25,540 nt of DNA from Streptomyces sp. NRRL WC-3618. GTDB lineage: Bacteria > Actinomycetota > Actinomycetes > Streptomycetales > Streptomycetaceae. This document shows, one piece after another, positions 1-7,832 of the stretch. The stretch's first letter is position 1; each line of letters starts with the position of its first letter. The stretch is from positions 1 through 25,540 of the forward strand of contig NZ_LGDW01000019.1 in assembly GCF_001280005.1 (NCBI RefSeq), in the 5' to 3' direction. The notes under the pieces were generated by a model. The model ran no database searches. It had not been told where the DNA came from and saw only the letters and a list, made by a program, of their open reading frames with translations. The position numbers were made by a program, and so were the translations under genes.

Positions 1-1
1 G

Positions 2-1621
2 CCCCAGCCCGGCCCCTACGGGCAGCCGCCCGCCGGCCCGTACGGCGCCGCCCAGCCGGGCCCCTACGGGAACGGTGCCACCCCCGGATACGGCTACCCG
101 GGCCAGCAGCCCCCTCAGTTCCCCGGCGCCCCCGTACCCCCGCCACCCGGCGGCGGTGTCAGCAAGAGCAACGCCCTCAAGGGGCGGCCCGCGCTGCTGC
201 TCGGGGCGGCGGTCGCCGCGCTGCTCGTCATCGTGGGCACGGTGGTCACCGTGACGAGCGGCGGCGGCGACGACAAGAAGCCTGCGGCAGCCGACCCCGA
301 TCTCTCCGCGCCCCCCTCCGGGCCCGCCGAGCCCGGTGACGACAAGGGCGACGACAAGGGCGACGGCGACGGCGGCGGCGGTGTGGCCGGTGCCGACCCC
401 GGCAACCTCAACGAGGGCCGCCAGGCAGGCGAGTCGAAGGTGCTCTGGTCCAAGGACGCGCCGGACGCGCCCGCCTCCGGTGCCGACGCCGGCGGCATGT
501 GGATCACCGACACGGTGGCCGTGAAGACGGCGTACAAGGAGGTGTTCGCGTTCCGTACCGGGAGCGGGGCCGCCGCCTGGGGGCCGATCGCCTTCCCGCA
601 GAAGATCTGCGCCGTCACTCCACAGAAGTCGGCCGACGACAAGATCGTGGTCGCCTATATGAGTGGCGCCAGTTCGCGCGCCAAGTGCAACAAGCTCCAA
701 GTGCTCGACCTGAACACGGGGGCGAAGGGCTGGAGCGGTGAGGTCGCCGACGGGGCCCTGTTCGACAGCGCGCTCAGCGTCGAACTGACCCTCACGGGGA
801 AGACCCTGATGGTCGGGCGCTCGCAGTCGGGCACCGCGTACGACCTCGGCACCGGCGCCAAGCTGTTCGACAAGGTGAGGTACGGGGCCGCCTGCTTCCC
901 GGCCGCCTTCGCGGGCGGCGCCAAGCTGATCGTCGTGTCGTCCTGCGGGGCCTCCACCTCCACCGAGCACGACGAGGTGCAGGAACTGGACCCGAGGACC
1001 GGTGCGGTCAGGTGGACCCGGCCGATTCCGAAGGGCTGGCGGGTCGGGCGGACGTACTCCGTCGATCCCGTCGTCCTCTATCTCACCGACACGAACAAGA
1101 AGTCGTGGAACATCTCCACGCTCAAGGCCGACGGCAGCTTCCGTTCCGAGGTCTCCGTCGACGAGTCCTTCGCACCCGAGTGCGGCTGGGCGATCCTCGA
1201 ACGCGACCTCCAGGGCTGCCAGGGCGTCGCCACCGACGCCGACACCCTCTATCTGCCGACCCAGGCGACGACCGGCGCCAACGAGATCGTCGCGATCAAC
1301 CTCGCCACCGGCAAGGAGAAGTGGCGCGTCAAGTCACCGGCCGCGAAGTCCATGCTGCCGCTGAAGACCGAGGGCGGCGCACTCATCGCCTACGTCGAGC
1401 CGTCGTACGACGCCGGCGGCCAGGTCGTGTCGATCCCCGTCACCGGTACCAGCCACACCCCGACGACGCTTCTGAAGAACCCGGCGGCAGCCGCCGACGT
1501 CGAGAACGGCTTCTTCTCCAAGGCGTACGACTGGGCCGACGGCCGCTTCTATCTCTCCACCACGCGGCTGAGCGGCAGGGACGAGCAGAAGGAGAAGCTG
1601 ATGCTCGCCTACGGCAAGTAA
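2..1621 (+). CDS. Membrane-anchored PQQ-like beta-propeller protein (5' end outside window)
   Basis: The reading frame is open from the first bases, so the start codon lies upstream of the window; 539 residues are visible. The visible N-terminus is rich in Pro, Gly, Tyr and Gln with GPYG-type repeats (about residues 1-55). A membrane helix follows at about residues 65-87 (ALLLGAAVAALLVIVG core). Next comes an acidic, Gly-rich linker with a repeated DDKGDDKGDGD stretch, then a domain of about 400 residues. That domain contains propeller-blade signatures such as LDLNTGAKGW, LDPRTGAVRW and INLATGKEKW, typical of PQQ-binding-like repeats. The topology is a cytoplasmic Pro-rich tail, one helix and an extracellular propeller. 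Cysteines come in close pairs (in ICAV/AKCN, ACFP/SSCG and ECGW/QGCQ), consistent with disulfides outside the cell. It is a paralogue of the next gene. The ligand is unknown, and true PQQ binding is not implied. Confidence 0.85.
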   Translation, partial: PQPGPYGQPPAGPYGAAQPGPYGNGATPGYGYPGQQPPQFPGAPVPPPPGGGVSKSNALKGRPALLLGAAVAALLVIVGTVVTVTSGGGDDKKPAAADPDLSAPPSGPAEPGDDKGDDKGDGDGGGGVAGADPGNLNEGRQAGESKVLWSKDAPDAPASGADAGGMWITDTVAVKTAYKEVFAFRTGSGAAAWGPIAFPQKICAVTPQKSADDKIVVAYMSGASSRAKCNKLQVLDLNTGAKGWSGEVADGALFDSALSVELTLTGKTLMVGRSQSGTAYDLGTGAKLFDKVRYGAACFPAAFAGGAKLIVVSSCGASTSTEHDEVQELDPRTGAVRWTRPIPKGWRVGRTYSVDPVVLYLTDTNKKSWNISTLKADGSFRSEVSVDESFAPECGWAILERDLQGCQGVATDADTLYLPTQATTGANEIVAINLATGKEKWRVKSPAAKSMLPLKTEGGALIAYVEPSYDAGGQVVSIPVTGTSHTPTTLLKNPAAAADVENGFFSKAYDWADGRFYLSTTRLSGRDEQKEKLMLAYGK

Positions 1622-1681
1622 GCCACGCTCTCCCCCCTTCCTTGTCTCTCCCCGCTCCCGTTCTCCCGAGGTACCCACGTC

Positions 1682-3310
1682 ATGACCCAGCCGCCGCCGC
1701 CCCCGCCCAACCAGCCCCCGCCGCCTCCCGGTTACGGCTATCCCCAGGGCCCGAACCCGTACGCGCAGCCGCCACAGCCACCGCAGCAGCCCCAGCCGTA
1801 CGGCTACGGCCACCCGCAGCAGCCCCAGCCCGTCTATGCGCCTCAACCTTCCGCGCCCCAGCGGAAGATGAACGCCCAGGCGGTCATCATCGTCTCGGCC
1901 GTCGCCGCCATCGCGCTGATCATCGGCGGCGGTGTCTGGTACTCCTCCTCCAAGGACGGCCAGGGCGACGACAAGAACAACGCCGCCGGAACCAACGGCG
2001 CGACGGGCACGACCGGGGGATCCGGCGGTGACGGCGGTGACGGCGGCGCTGCCAAGGCGCCCGCGAACACCGCCTCCAAGGTCCTCTTCCAGGTCCCCGA
2101 GCCCGCCGTCGGCGCCGACGAGAACAGCGCCACCGTCGTCGGCTCCTGGCTCACCGACACGGTGTACGCCAAGAGCGGCCGGGCCGAGATCGTCGGATAC
2201 GACCCCGTGAAGGGCACCAAGCTCTGGACGGTCCCGCTGCCCGGCCCGGTGTGCGAGGCCAGCCGTCACACCACGGCCGACCACCGGACGGCGATCGTGT
2301 TCGAGCCCGCCATGCCGACCAAGGACAAGCCCTCGCACGGCTGCAGCCAGGTCGCGGCGATCGACCTCGAGGCGGGCAAGAAGCTGTGGACGCGGACGGT
2401 CAAGTCCGGTGACCAGGCGATCAGCCTCAACAACGTGACGATCAGCGCGAACACGGTCGCCGTCGGCAGCACCAGCGGCGGCGCCGCCTTCGACATCACC
2501 GGCAAGCCCCTGTGGGCCCCGAAGCCGGACGACGTCTGCTACGACGCGGGCTACGGCGGCGGCGAGAAACTGGTCGCGGTGCGCAAGTGCGGCACGTACG
2601 GCGCCCGGCAGCTGGGCATCCAGACCATCGACCCGGTCTCCGGCAAGGTGCTCTCCGAGTACAAGATGGCCAAGGGCATCGAGGACGCCAGCATCGTGTC
2701 GACGAACCCGCTGGTCGTGGCGGCCGACGTCAACCACTCCGCGGGCGACGGCAGCGGCATCTCGGACTTCTTCTCCATCGACAACGCGAGCGGACAGCTG
2801 CGTACGAAGATCTCGGCGCCCGGCGACAAGTACGCCGCCAAGTGCGAGGGCATCACGCGGATCGAGTACTGCACCAAGCTGGCCGTCGGCAACGACAAGC
2901 TGTACGTCCCGACCGAGGACCACGACGGCAGCGGCGAGTACAGCAGGACCAACGAGATCGTCGCCTTCGACCTCGCCACCGGCAAGCTGGACGGTCAGCG
3001 GGCCGACGCCGGCAACGGCTGGTCCATCTCCCCGCTGACCATGGACGACGGCAACGTGATCGCGTACAAGCGCCCGCCCTACGACAAGGGCGGCGAGGTC
3101 GTCAGCATCGACGGCGGTTCCTTCGCGCAGACGACGCTGATGCGGAACCCGGCGACGAAGCCGGTGCGGGACATCGAGTTCAGCATGCAGCCCGACTACG
3201 CCGAGATCATCTACGCCGACGGCCGCCTCTACATGTCCCAGGTCTACGCCCGCAAGCCCTCCAGCACGGGGGAGAAGAGGGACCTGGCCATCGCGTACGG
3301 CACGAGCTGA
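1682..3310 (+). CDS. Membrane-anchored PQQ-like beta-propeller protein, paralogue of preceding gene
   Basis: This 542-residue protein starts at ATG 1682, with a GAGG Shine-Dalgarno at about 1667. Residues 1-60 are almost entirely Pro, Gln, Gly and Tyr. A membrane helix lies at about 66-87 (AVIIVSAVAAIALIIGGGVW). A Gly/Thr/Asp linker follows, then a propeller with blade motifs such as GYDPVKGTKLW, IDLEAGKKLW, IDPVSGKVL and FDLATGKLDG. Paired cysteines (VCEA/HGCS, VCYD/RKCG, AKCEG/EYCTK) sit at positions matching those of the upstream paralogue, which suggests three conserved disulfides. The 60-bp gap to the upstream stop holds no terminator, so the two genes are probably co-transcribed. Likely location is the outer face of the membrane. 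A sensory, scaffold or cell-wall role is possible but unproven. The family assignment rests on repeat motifs only. Confidence 0.87.
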   Translation: MTQPPPPPPNQPPPPPGYGYPQGPNPYAQPPQPPQQPQPYGYGHPQQPQPVYAPQPSAPQRKMNAQAVIIVSAVAAIALIIGGGVWYSSSKDGQGDDKNNAAGTNGATGTTGGSGGDGGDGGAAKAPANTASKVLFQVPEPAVGADENSATVVGSWLTDTVYAKSGRAEIVGYDPVKGTKLWTVPLPGPVCEASRHTTADHRTAIVFEPAMPTKDKPSHGCSQVAAIDLEAGKKLWTRTVKSGDQAISLNNVTISANTVAVGSTSGGAAFDITGKPLWAPKPDDVCYDAGYGGGEKLVAVRKCGTYGARQLGIQTIDPVSGKVLSEYKMAKGIEDASIVSTNPLVVAADVNHSAGDGSGISDFFSIDNASGQLRTKISAPGDKYAAKCEGITRIEYCTKLAVGNDKLYVPTEDHDGSGEYSRTNEIVAFDLATGKLDGQRADAGNGWSISPLTMDDGNVIAYKRPPYDKGGEVVSIDGGSFAQTTLMRNPATKPVRDIEFSMQPDYAEIIYADGRLYMSQVYARKPSSTGEKRDLAIAYGTS

Positions 3311-3349
3311 GAACGAACACGAACGGCTGATCGTCGAACACCGCTGTTG

Positions 3350-3381
3350 ACGGCCCCGTCCCTGGTCAGGGGCGGGGCCGT
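3350..3381 (+). terminator. Rho-independent-type terminator after the propeller genes
   Basis: An inverted repeat has arms at 3350-3362 (ACGGCCCCGTCCC) and 3369-3381 (GGGGCGGGGCCGT). All pairs are Watson-Crick except one G-T wobble, and the loop is 6 nt. It lies 40 bp past the stop codon. It lacks a T tract, as is common for Streptomyces terminators. Confidence 0.8.
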
Positions 3382-3501
3382 GCACGTACTACTCATCACC
3401 CTCGAATGAGAGGATTTTCGGCGATCCGGGGCACTTCTCTCCTGTAGGGGAAGCGCAACGTCGAACAAGCGTGTAGCTTCCGGGGGCATGGGAAGCGGGG
3501 G

Positions 3502-3519
3502 GGGAGCCGGGGGGCTCCC
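3502..3519 (+). promoter_or_regulatory. Hairpin in leader of LuxR-type regulator
   Basis: GGGAGCC (3502-3508) and GGCTCCC (3513-3519) form a perfect 7-bp stem with a GGGG loop, 62 bp before the chosen start at 3582. The surrounding leader is unusually G-rich (runs of G at 3497-3504 and 3560-3574). A role in translation control is possible but unsupported. Confidence 0.35.
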
Positions 3520-3581
3520 GTCCGTGTGGACCAATGGGCATCCAGAAGGGACAACCATTGGGGGGACTGGGGGGTGGCTCG

Positions 3582-4280
3582 ATGGGAGTTCGGCTGATGG
3601 TGGTCGACGACCACCGACTGCTCGCCGAGGCTCTTGCCTCGGCGTTGAAGCTGCGCGGGCACCGGGTGCTCGCCGCGGCGGCGCCCGCCGCGGGCGCGGC
3701 GGAACTGGTGATCACCCGCGCGCCGGAGGTGTGCCTGCTGGGCACGGCGACACCGGCCGAGCCGGGGATGTTCGACCCGGTGGTGCGGATCAAGCGCGAA
3801 CGTCCACAGGTGGCGGTCCTGGTGCTGGGGCCGGTGCCCAGCCCGCGCGGCATCGCCGCCGCCTTCGCCGCGGGTGCATCCGGGTATGTACGTCACGACG
3901 AGCGTATAGAAGGTGTCGAGCGCGCCATCATGAAGGCCAGGGCGGGCGAGGCGGCGGTCGCTCCGCAACTGCTCCAGGGCGCGTTCAGTGAACTGCTCAA
4001 CCCCGCCGCCCAGCCCGACGACGAGGGCCAGCGCCTCCTCCAGATGCTCACGCCGAGGGAGGTCGAGGTCCTGGTCCGGGTCGCGGACGGCGAGGACACG
4101 CGGCTGATCGCGGCCGGCATGGGGATCGCGCCCAGTACGGCCCGTACGCATGTGCAGCGGGTGCTGATGAAGCTGGGGGTGGGGTCGAGGCTGGAGGCGG
4201 CGGCGCTGGCGGCCCGTACGGGACTGCTGGACCGGGCGGGCCCGGTCGCCCAGCACATACCTCCCCAGGCGGACTTCTGA
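3582..4280 (+). CDS. LuxR/NarL-type regulator with degenerate receiver domain
   Basis: From ATG 3582 the product is 232 residues, and a GGGGGG tract sits 8-10 bp upstream of this start. An in-frame ATG at 3534 would add 16 residues but has no ribosome-binding site, and 3582 places VRLMVVDDHR at the usual receiver N-terminus. Residues 3-120 form a receiver-like fold with acidic D9/D10 retained. The phospho-acceptor Asp is replaced by Gly54 (CLLG), the Thr/Ser position by Gly83, and the conserved Lys by His105. Residues 155-215 form a LuxR helix-turn-helix (LTPREVEVL... STARTHVQRVLMKLGV). It should bind DNA without canonical phosphorylation. No histidine kinase is adjacent. It sits just upstream of galTEK but is separated from it by a strong terminator, so any link to galactose control is speculative. 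Confidence 0.88.
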   Translation: MGVRLMVVDDHRLLAEALASALKLRGHRVLAAAAPAAGAAELVITRAPEVCLLGTATPAEPGMFDPVVRIKRERPQVAVLVLGPVPSPRGIAAAFAAGASGYVRHDERIEGVERAIMKARAGEAAVAPQLLQGAFSELLNPAAQPDDEGQRLLQMLTPREVEVLVRVADGEDTRLIAAGMGIAPSTARTHVQRVLMKLGVGSRLEAAALAARTGLLDRAGPVAQHIPPQADF

Positions 4281-4323
4281 CGAGGTCCCCCACTTTCCTG
4301 GACCCTTCTGGCTGTCACAGGCC

Positions 4324-4357
4324 GCGGAGCCGGAGTTCCCGTGAACTCCGGCTCCGC
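4324..4357 (+). terminator. Strong terminator between LuxR-type regulator and gal operon
   Basis: A perfect 15-bp inverted repeat has arms at 4324-4338 (GCGGAGCCGGAGTTC) and 4343-4357, with a 4-nt loop (CCGT). It lies 43 bp past the regulator stop and insulates the gal operon from it. Confidence 0.85.
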
Positions 4358-4380
4358 TCGCGTTTCCCAGCGCGCCTGGC

Positions 4381-4461
4381 TCTACACATGGTTGTGGATT
4401 TATGATTTGATGTGTTCGGTTCTGTTTGAAGCTAGGTTTTGGTACGGATGGAGAGTCCGGC
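4381..4461 (+). promoter_or_regulatory. Probable gal operon promoter/operator region (galP1-like)
   Basis: This is one of the few AT-rich stretches in the window, between the upstream terminator and galT. It contains TATGAT at 4401-4406 and two similar hexamers, TTTGAT (4406-4411) and TTTGAA (4425-4430), spaced 19 bp apart. The galactose-inducible, glucose-sensitive galP1 promoter of Streptomyces lies at this place and is known to carry hexamer repeats. I infer that this is its equivalent. The exact -35/-10 assignment is not clear from sequence. Confidence 0.5.
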
Positions 4462-5520
4462 GTGAAGAAGACCTCGACGAGGCTCGCCGACGGTCGTGAG
4501 CTCATCTACTACGACCTGCGCGACGACACAGTGCGCGACGCGGTGGACCGGCGCCCCCTGGAGCGCACGGTCACCACCTCGCAGGTACGCCGGGACCCGC
4601 TCCTCGGCGACGAGGTGGCCATCGCCTCGCACCGCCAGGGCCGCATCTACCACCCCCCGGCCGACGAGTGCCCCCTCTGCCCCACCGAGGGCGACCGGCT
4701 GAGCGAGATCCCGGACTCCTCGTACGACGTGGTCGTCTTCGAGAACCGTTTCCCCTCCCTCGCCGGTGACTCCGGCCGCTGCGAGGTGGTCTGCTTCACC
4801 TCCGACCACAACTCGACCTTCGCCGACCTCACCGAGGAGCAGACGCGACTGGTCCTGGAGGCGTGGACCGACCGGACGTCGGAGCTGTCCAACCTCCCGG
4901 CCGTCGAGCAGGTGTTCTGCTTCGAGAACCGCGGAGCCGAGATCGGCGTCACCCTCGGCCACCCGCACGGCCAGATCTACGCGTACCCCTTCACCACCCC
5001 CCGTACGGCCCTGATGCTCGGCTCGGTGGCCGCGCACAAGGAGGCGACGGGCGGCGAGAACCTCTTCGACGACATCCTCGAGAAGGAACTCGCCGGCGAG
5101 CGCCTCGTGCTGGCCACCGACCACTGGGTGGCCTTCGTGCCGTACGCCGCGCACTGGCCGTACGAGGTGCACCTCTACCCGCGCCGCCGGGTGCCGGACC
5201 TGCTCGGGCTCGACGAGGACGCCCGCGCGGAGTTCCCCAAGGTCTACCTGGAACTCCTGAGGCGCTTCGACCGGATCTTCGGCGAGGGCGAACCGCCGAC
5301 GCCGTACATCGCGGCCTGGCACCAGGCACCCTTCGGCGCGCTGGAGCAGTTCGAGGGTGTCAACCGTGACGACTTCGCGCTCCACCTCGAGCTTTTCACC
5401 ATTCGGCGTACGTCCGGCAAGCTGAAGTTCCTCGCGGGCTCCGAGTCGGGGATGAGCGTGTTCATCAACGACATCCAGCCGGAAACCGCGGCCCAGCGAC
5501 TTCGAGAGGTAGCGAGTTGA
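4462..5520 (+). CDS. galT: Galactose-1-phosphate uridylyltransferase
   Basis: GalT exchanges UMP between UDP-glucose and galactose-1-phosphate, step two of the Leloir pathway, in the cytoplasm. GTG 4462 is the chosen start: GGAGAG lies 7-12 bp upstream, and a possible TTG 36 bp earlier would lie inside the promoter region. The product is 352 residues. Visible motifs are the zinc-type pair CPLC (C70, C73), VVFENRFPS (92-100), H116 in DHNSTF, and the HIT-type active site GHPHGQIY with H167-P-H169, where the second His carries the uridylyl intermediate. It is the first gene of galTEK and its stop overlaps the galE start by one base, so translation is probably coupled. Length fits the family. Confidence 0.97.
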   Translation: MKKTSTRLADGRELIYYDLRDDTVRDAVDRRPLERTVTTSQVRRDPLLGDEVAIASHRQGRIYHPPADECPLCPTEGDRLSEIPDSSYDVVVFENRFPSLAGDSGRCEVVCFTSDHNSTFADLTEEQTRLVLEAWTDRTSELSNLPAVEQVFCFENRGAEIGVTLGHPHGQIYAYPFTTPRTALMLGSVAAHKEATGGENLFDDILEKELAGERLVLATDHWVAFVPYAAHWPYEVHLYPRRRVPDLLGLDEDARAEFPKVYLELLRRFDRIFGEGEPPTPYIAAWHQAPFGALEQFEGVNRDDFALHLELFTIRRTSGKLKFLAGSESGMSVFINDIQPETAAQRLREVAS

Positions 5521-6491
5521 TGAGCGGTAAGTACCTGGTCACCGGCGGTGCGGGCTATGTCGGCGGGGTGGTCGCCCAGCATCTGCTGGAGGCCGGCCAC
5601 GAGGTCGTCGTCCTCGACAACCTCTCGACGGGCTTCCGGGAGGGCGTCCCGGCAGGTGCCACCTTCGTCGAGGGCGACATCAAGGACGCCGCCAAGTGGC
5701 TGGACGCCTCCTTCGACGGGGTGCTCCACTTCGCGGCCTCCTCGCAGGTCGGCGAGTCCGTCGTCAAGCCCGAGAAGTACTGGGACAACAACGTCGGCGG
5801 CTCCATGGCGCTGCTCACCGCGATGCGCGAGGCCGGCGTACGCAAGCTGGTCTTCTCCTCGACCGCCGCGACCTACGGCGAGCCGGAGACGACCCCGATC
5901 GTCGAGACGGCCCCCACGTCCCCGACGAACCCCTACGGGGCCTCGAAGCTGGCCGTCGACCACATGATCACGAGCGAGGCGACGGCCCACGGCCTGGCCG
6001 CGGTGTCGCTGCGCTACTTCAACGTCGCCGGCGCATACGCCACCCAGGGCGAGCGCCACGACCCCGAGTCCCACCTGATCCCCCTCGTCCTCCAGGTCGC
6101 CCAGGGCAAGCGGGAGGCGATCTCGGTCTTCGGCGAGGACTACCCGACCCCCGACGGCACCTGCGTACGGGACTACATCCACGTCGCGGACCTGGCGGAC
6201 GCCCACCTGCTGGCCCTCACGGCCGCGACAGCGGGCGAACACCTGATCTGCAACCTCGGCAACGGCGAGGGCTTCTCCGTCCGCGAGGTCGTCGAGACGG
6301 TCCGGCAGGTCACCGGGCACCCGATCCCGGAGGTCGTGGCCCCGCGCAGGGGCGGCGACCCGGCGGTCCTGGTCGCCTCCGCCGACCGGGCCAAGGCCCG
6401 CCTCGGCTGGACCCCGACCCGGTCCGACCTGGCGGGAATCGTCGCGGACGCGTGGGAGTTCGCGCAGCGTCACAGCGGTAACCAGCGGTAA
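5520..6491 (+). CDS. galE: UDP-glucose 4-epimerase
   Basis: GalE interconverts UDP-galactose and UDP-glucose with bound NAD. The product is 323 residues from ATG 5520, which shares its A with the galT TGA stop (TGATG). GAGAGG at 5503-5508 is the ribosome-binding site. It is a short-chain dehydrogenase with the NAD loop TGGAGYVGG (8-16), D33 for the adenosine ribose, a Ser-rich strand FSSTAATYG (112-120), and the catalytic YGASK (Y139, K143). The substrate-binding tail includes [12 protein letters not shown]. It is the middle gene of galTEK. In streptomycetes galE and galK can also be read from an internal promoter, but I could not place one here. Confidence 0.97.
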   Translation: MSGKYLVTGGAGYVGGVVAQHLLEAGHEVVVLDNLSTGFREGVPAGATFVEGDIKDAAKWLDASFDGVLHFAASSQVGESVVKPEKYWDNNVGGSMALLTAMREAGVRKLVFSSTAATYGEPETTPIVETAPTSPTNPYGASKLAVDHMITSEATAHGLAAVSLRYFNVAGAYATQGERHDPESHLIPLVLQVAQGKREAISVFGEDYPTPDGTCVRDYIHVADLADAHLLALTAATAGEHLICNLGNGEGFSVREVVETVRQVTGHPIPEVVAPRRGGDPAVLVASADRAKARLGWTPTRSDLAGIVADAWEFAQRHSGNQR

Positions 6492-6500
6492 CCAGCGGTA
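6474..6500 (+). repeat. Tandem 10-bp direct repeat spanning the galE stop
   Basis: The unit AGCGGTAACC occurs at 6474-6483 and 6484-6493, followed by a 7-base partial copy at 6494-6500. The galE TAA stop (6489-6491) lies in the second copy. It looks like replication slippage that has altered the C-terminal end of GalE or the galE-galK spacing. Confidence 0.8.
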
Positions 6501-6532
6501 CTGGAACGTACGAGAGGCAAGAGGTAGAGGGC

Positions 6533-7705
6533 ATGACGACTGCGGATGTCGCCGAGGTTGCCGAGGTTTTCGAGGGGCTGTACGGATCGGCACCGGAGGG
6601 AGTGTGGGCGGCGCCGGGCCGGGTCAATCTGATCGGCGAACACACCGACTACAACGACGGCTTCGTCATGCCCTTCGCCCTCCCGCACACGGCGCTGGCC
6701 GCGGTCTCCCGCCGCACGGACGGCGTGCTGCGCCTGCACTCGTCGGACATCGAGGGCGGGGTCGTCGAGCTGCGCGTCGACGCCCTGCGCCCCGAGTCGG
6801 ACCGGAACTGGACGGCGTACCCGGCGGGCGTGATCTGGGCGCTGCTGGACGCGGGCCACGCGTCGGTCTCGTCCGGCGCCGACATCCACCTCAGGTCGAC
6901 GGTACCGACGGGCGCGGGCCTGTCCTCGTCGGCGGCGCTGGAGGTCGTGGTCGCCCTGGCCCTGAACGACCTGCACGAACTGGGCCTGGAACGCCAGCAG
7001 TTGGCCCGCCTGTGCCAGCGCGCGGAGAATGTGTACGTGGGCGCCCCGACCGGCATCATGGACCAGACGGCGTCGGCGTGCTGCACGCACGGCCACGCCC
7101 TCTTCCTCGACACCCGGGACTTCTCCCAGGACCAGATCCCCTTCGACCTGGCAGCCGAGGGCATGCGCCTCCTCGTCGTCGACACCCAGGTCAAGCACTC
7201 CCACAGCGAGGGCGAGTACGGCAAGCGCCGGGCGGGCTGCGAACGCGGCGCACAACTCCTGGGCGTGGCCGCGCTGCGGGATGTGGCGTACGACGCCTTG
7301 GACGCGGCGCTGGAGCGCCTGGCCGAGGACGAAGAGGTACAGCGCCTGGTGCGCCACGTGGTGACGGAGGACCACCGGGTCGAGCGGGTCGTGGAGTTGC
7401 TGAAGTCGGGCGGCGACACCCGCGCCATCGGCCCCGTCCTGACCGAGGGCCACGCCTCCCTCCGCGACGACTTCAGGATCTCGTGCCCGGAACTCGACCT
7501 GGTGGTCGACACCGCGCTCGACTCCGGTGCCCTGGGCGCCCGCATGACGGGCGGCGGCTTCGGCGGCTCGGCGATCGTGCTGGTCGAGGCCGGGGACGCG
7601 GACCGGATCACCAAGGCGGTGGAGGAGGCGTTCGGCGCGGCCGGATACACGGCGCCCCGCACTTTCGCCGCGGTGCCTTCGGCGGGAGCACGCCGAATCT
7701 CCTGA
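6533..7705 (+). CDS. galK: Galactokinase
   Basis: GalK phosphorylates alpha-D-galactose with ATP, the entry step of the Leloir pathway. The 390-residue product begins at ATG 6533, with a purine-rich ribosome-binding tract AGAGGTAGAGGG just upstream and a 41-bp gap after galE. Galactokinase signatures are clear: GRVNLIGEHTDYNDGFVMPFAL (29-50), the GHMP ATP loop PTGAGLSSSAALE, GIMDQTAS, and the C-terminal MTGGGFGGSAIVL. The length is normal for bacterial galactokinases. It is the last gene of galTEK. I see no strong terminator before the dacB promoter region, so some read-through to dacB is possible. Confidence 0.97.
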   Translation: MTTADVAEVAEVFEGLYGSAPEGVWAAPGRVNLIGEHTDYNDGFVMPFALPHTALAAVSRRTDGVLRLHSSDIEGGVVELRVDALRPESDRNWTAYPAGVIWALLDAGHASVSSGADIHLRSTVPTGAGLSSSAALEVVVALALNDLHELGLERQQLARLCQRAENVYVGAPTGIMDQTASACCTHGHALFLDTRDFSQDQIPFDLAAEGMRLLVVDTQVKHSHSEGEYGKRRAGCERGAQLLGVAALRDVAYDALDAALERLAEDEEVQRLVRHVVTEDHRVERVVELLKSGGDTRAIGPVLTEGHASLRDDFRISCPELDLVVDTALDSGALGARMTGGGFGGSAIVLVEAGDADRITKAVEEAFGAAGYTAPRTFAAVPSAGARRIS

Positions 7706-7730
7706 CAGGGAACGGGAGTTGACGGGGTCG

Positions 7731-7765
7731 GTGTGACCTGTGTGACCTGTGGGGCGCGTGTGACC
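7731..7765 (+). repeat. GTGTGACC direct repeats upstream of dacB
   Basis: Exact copies of GTGTGACC start at 7731, 7740 and 7758, on a 9-bp grid with one degenerate position at 7749. They lie in the short galK-dacB gap, directly before the presumed dacB promoter or leader. A regulator binding site is possible, but no matching regulator is known to me. Confidence 0.6.
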
Positions 7766-7832
7766 AGTGGTACTGTGCGCGCGTTTCTTCGCCCCGCAGG
7801 ACCCCCATCAATGCCGGCCCCTTGGAAACTCA

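Noticed and set aside
1334..3385. Very long open frame on the minus strand (683 codons) opposite the propeller genes
   Set aside because: The Arg/Gly/Val/Asp-rich product has no domain logic and mirrors the GC3 bias of the plus-strand gene, which has clear motifs, a ribosome-binding site and a terminator.
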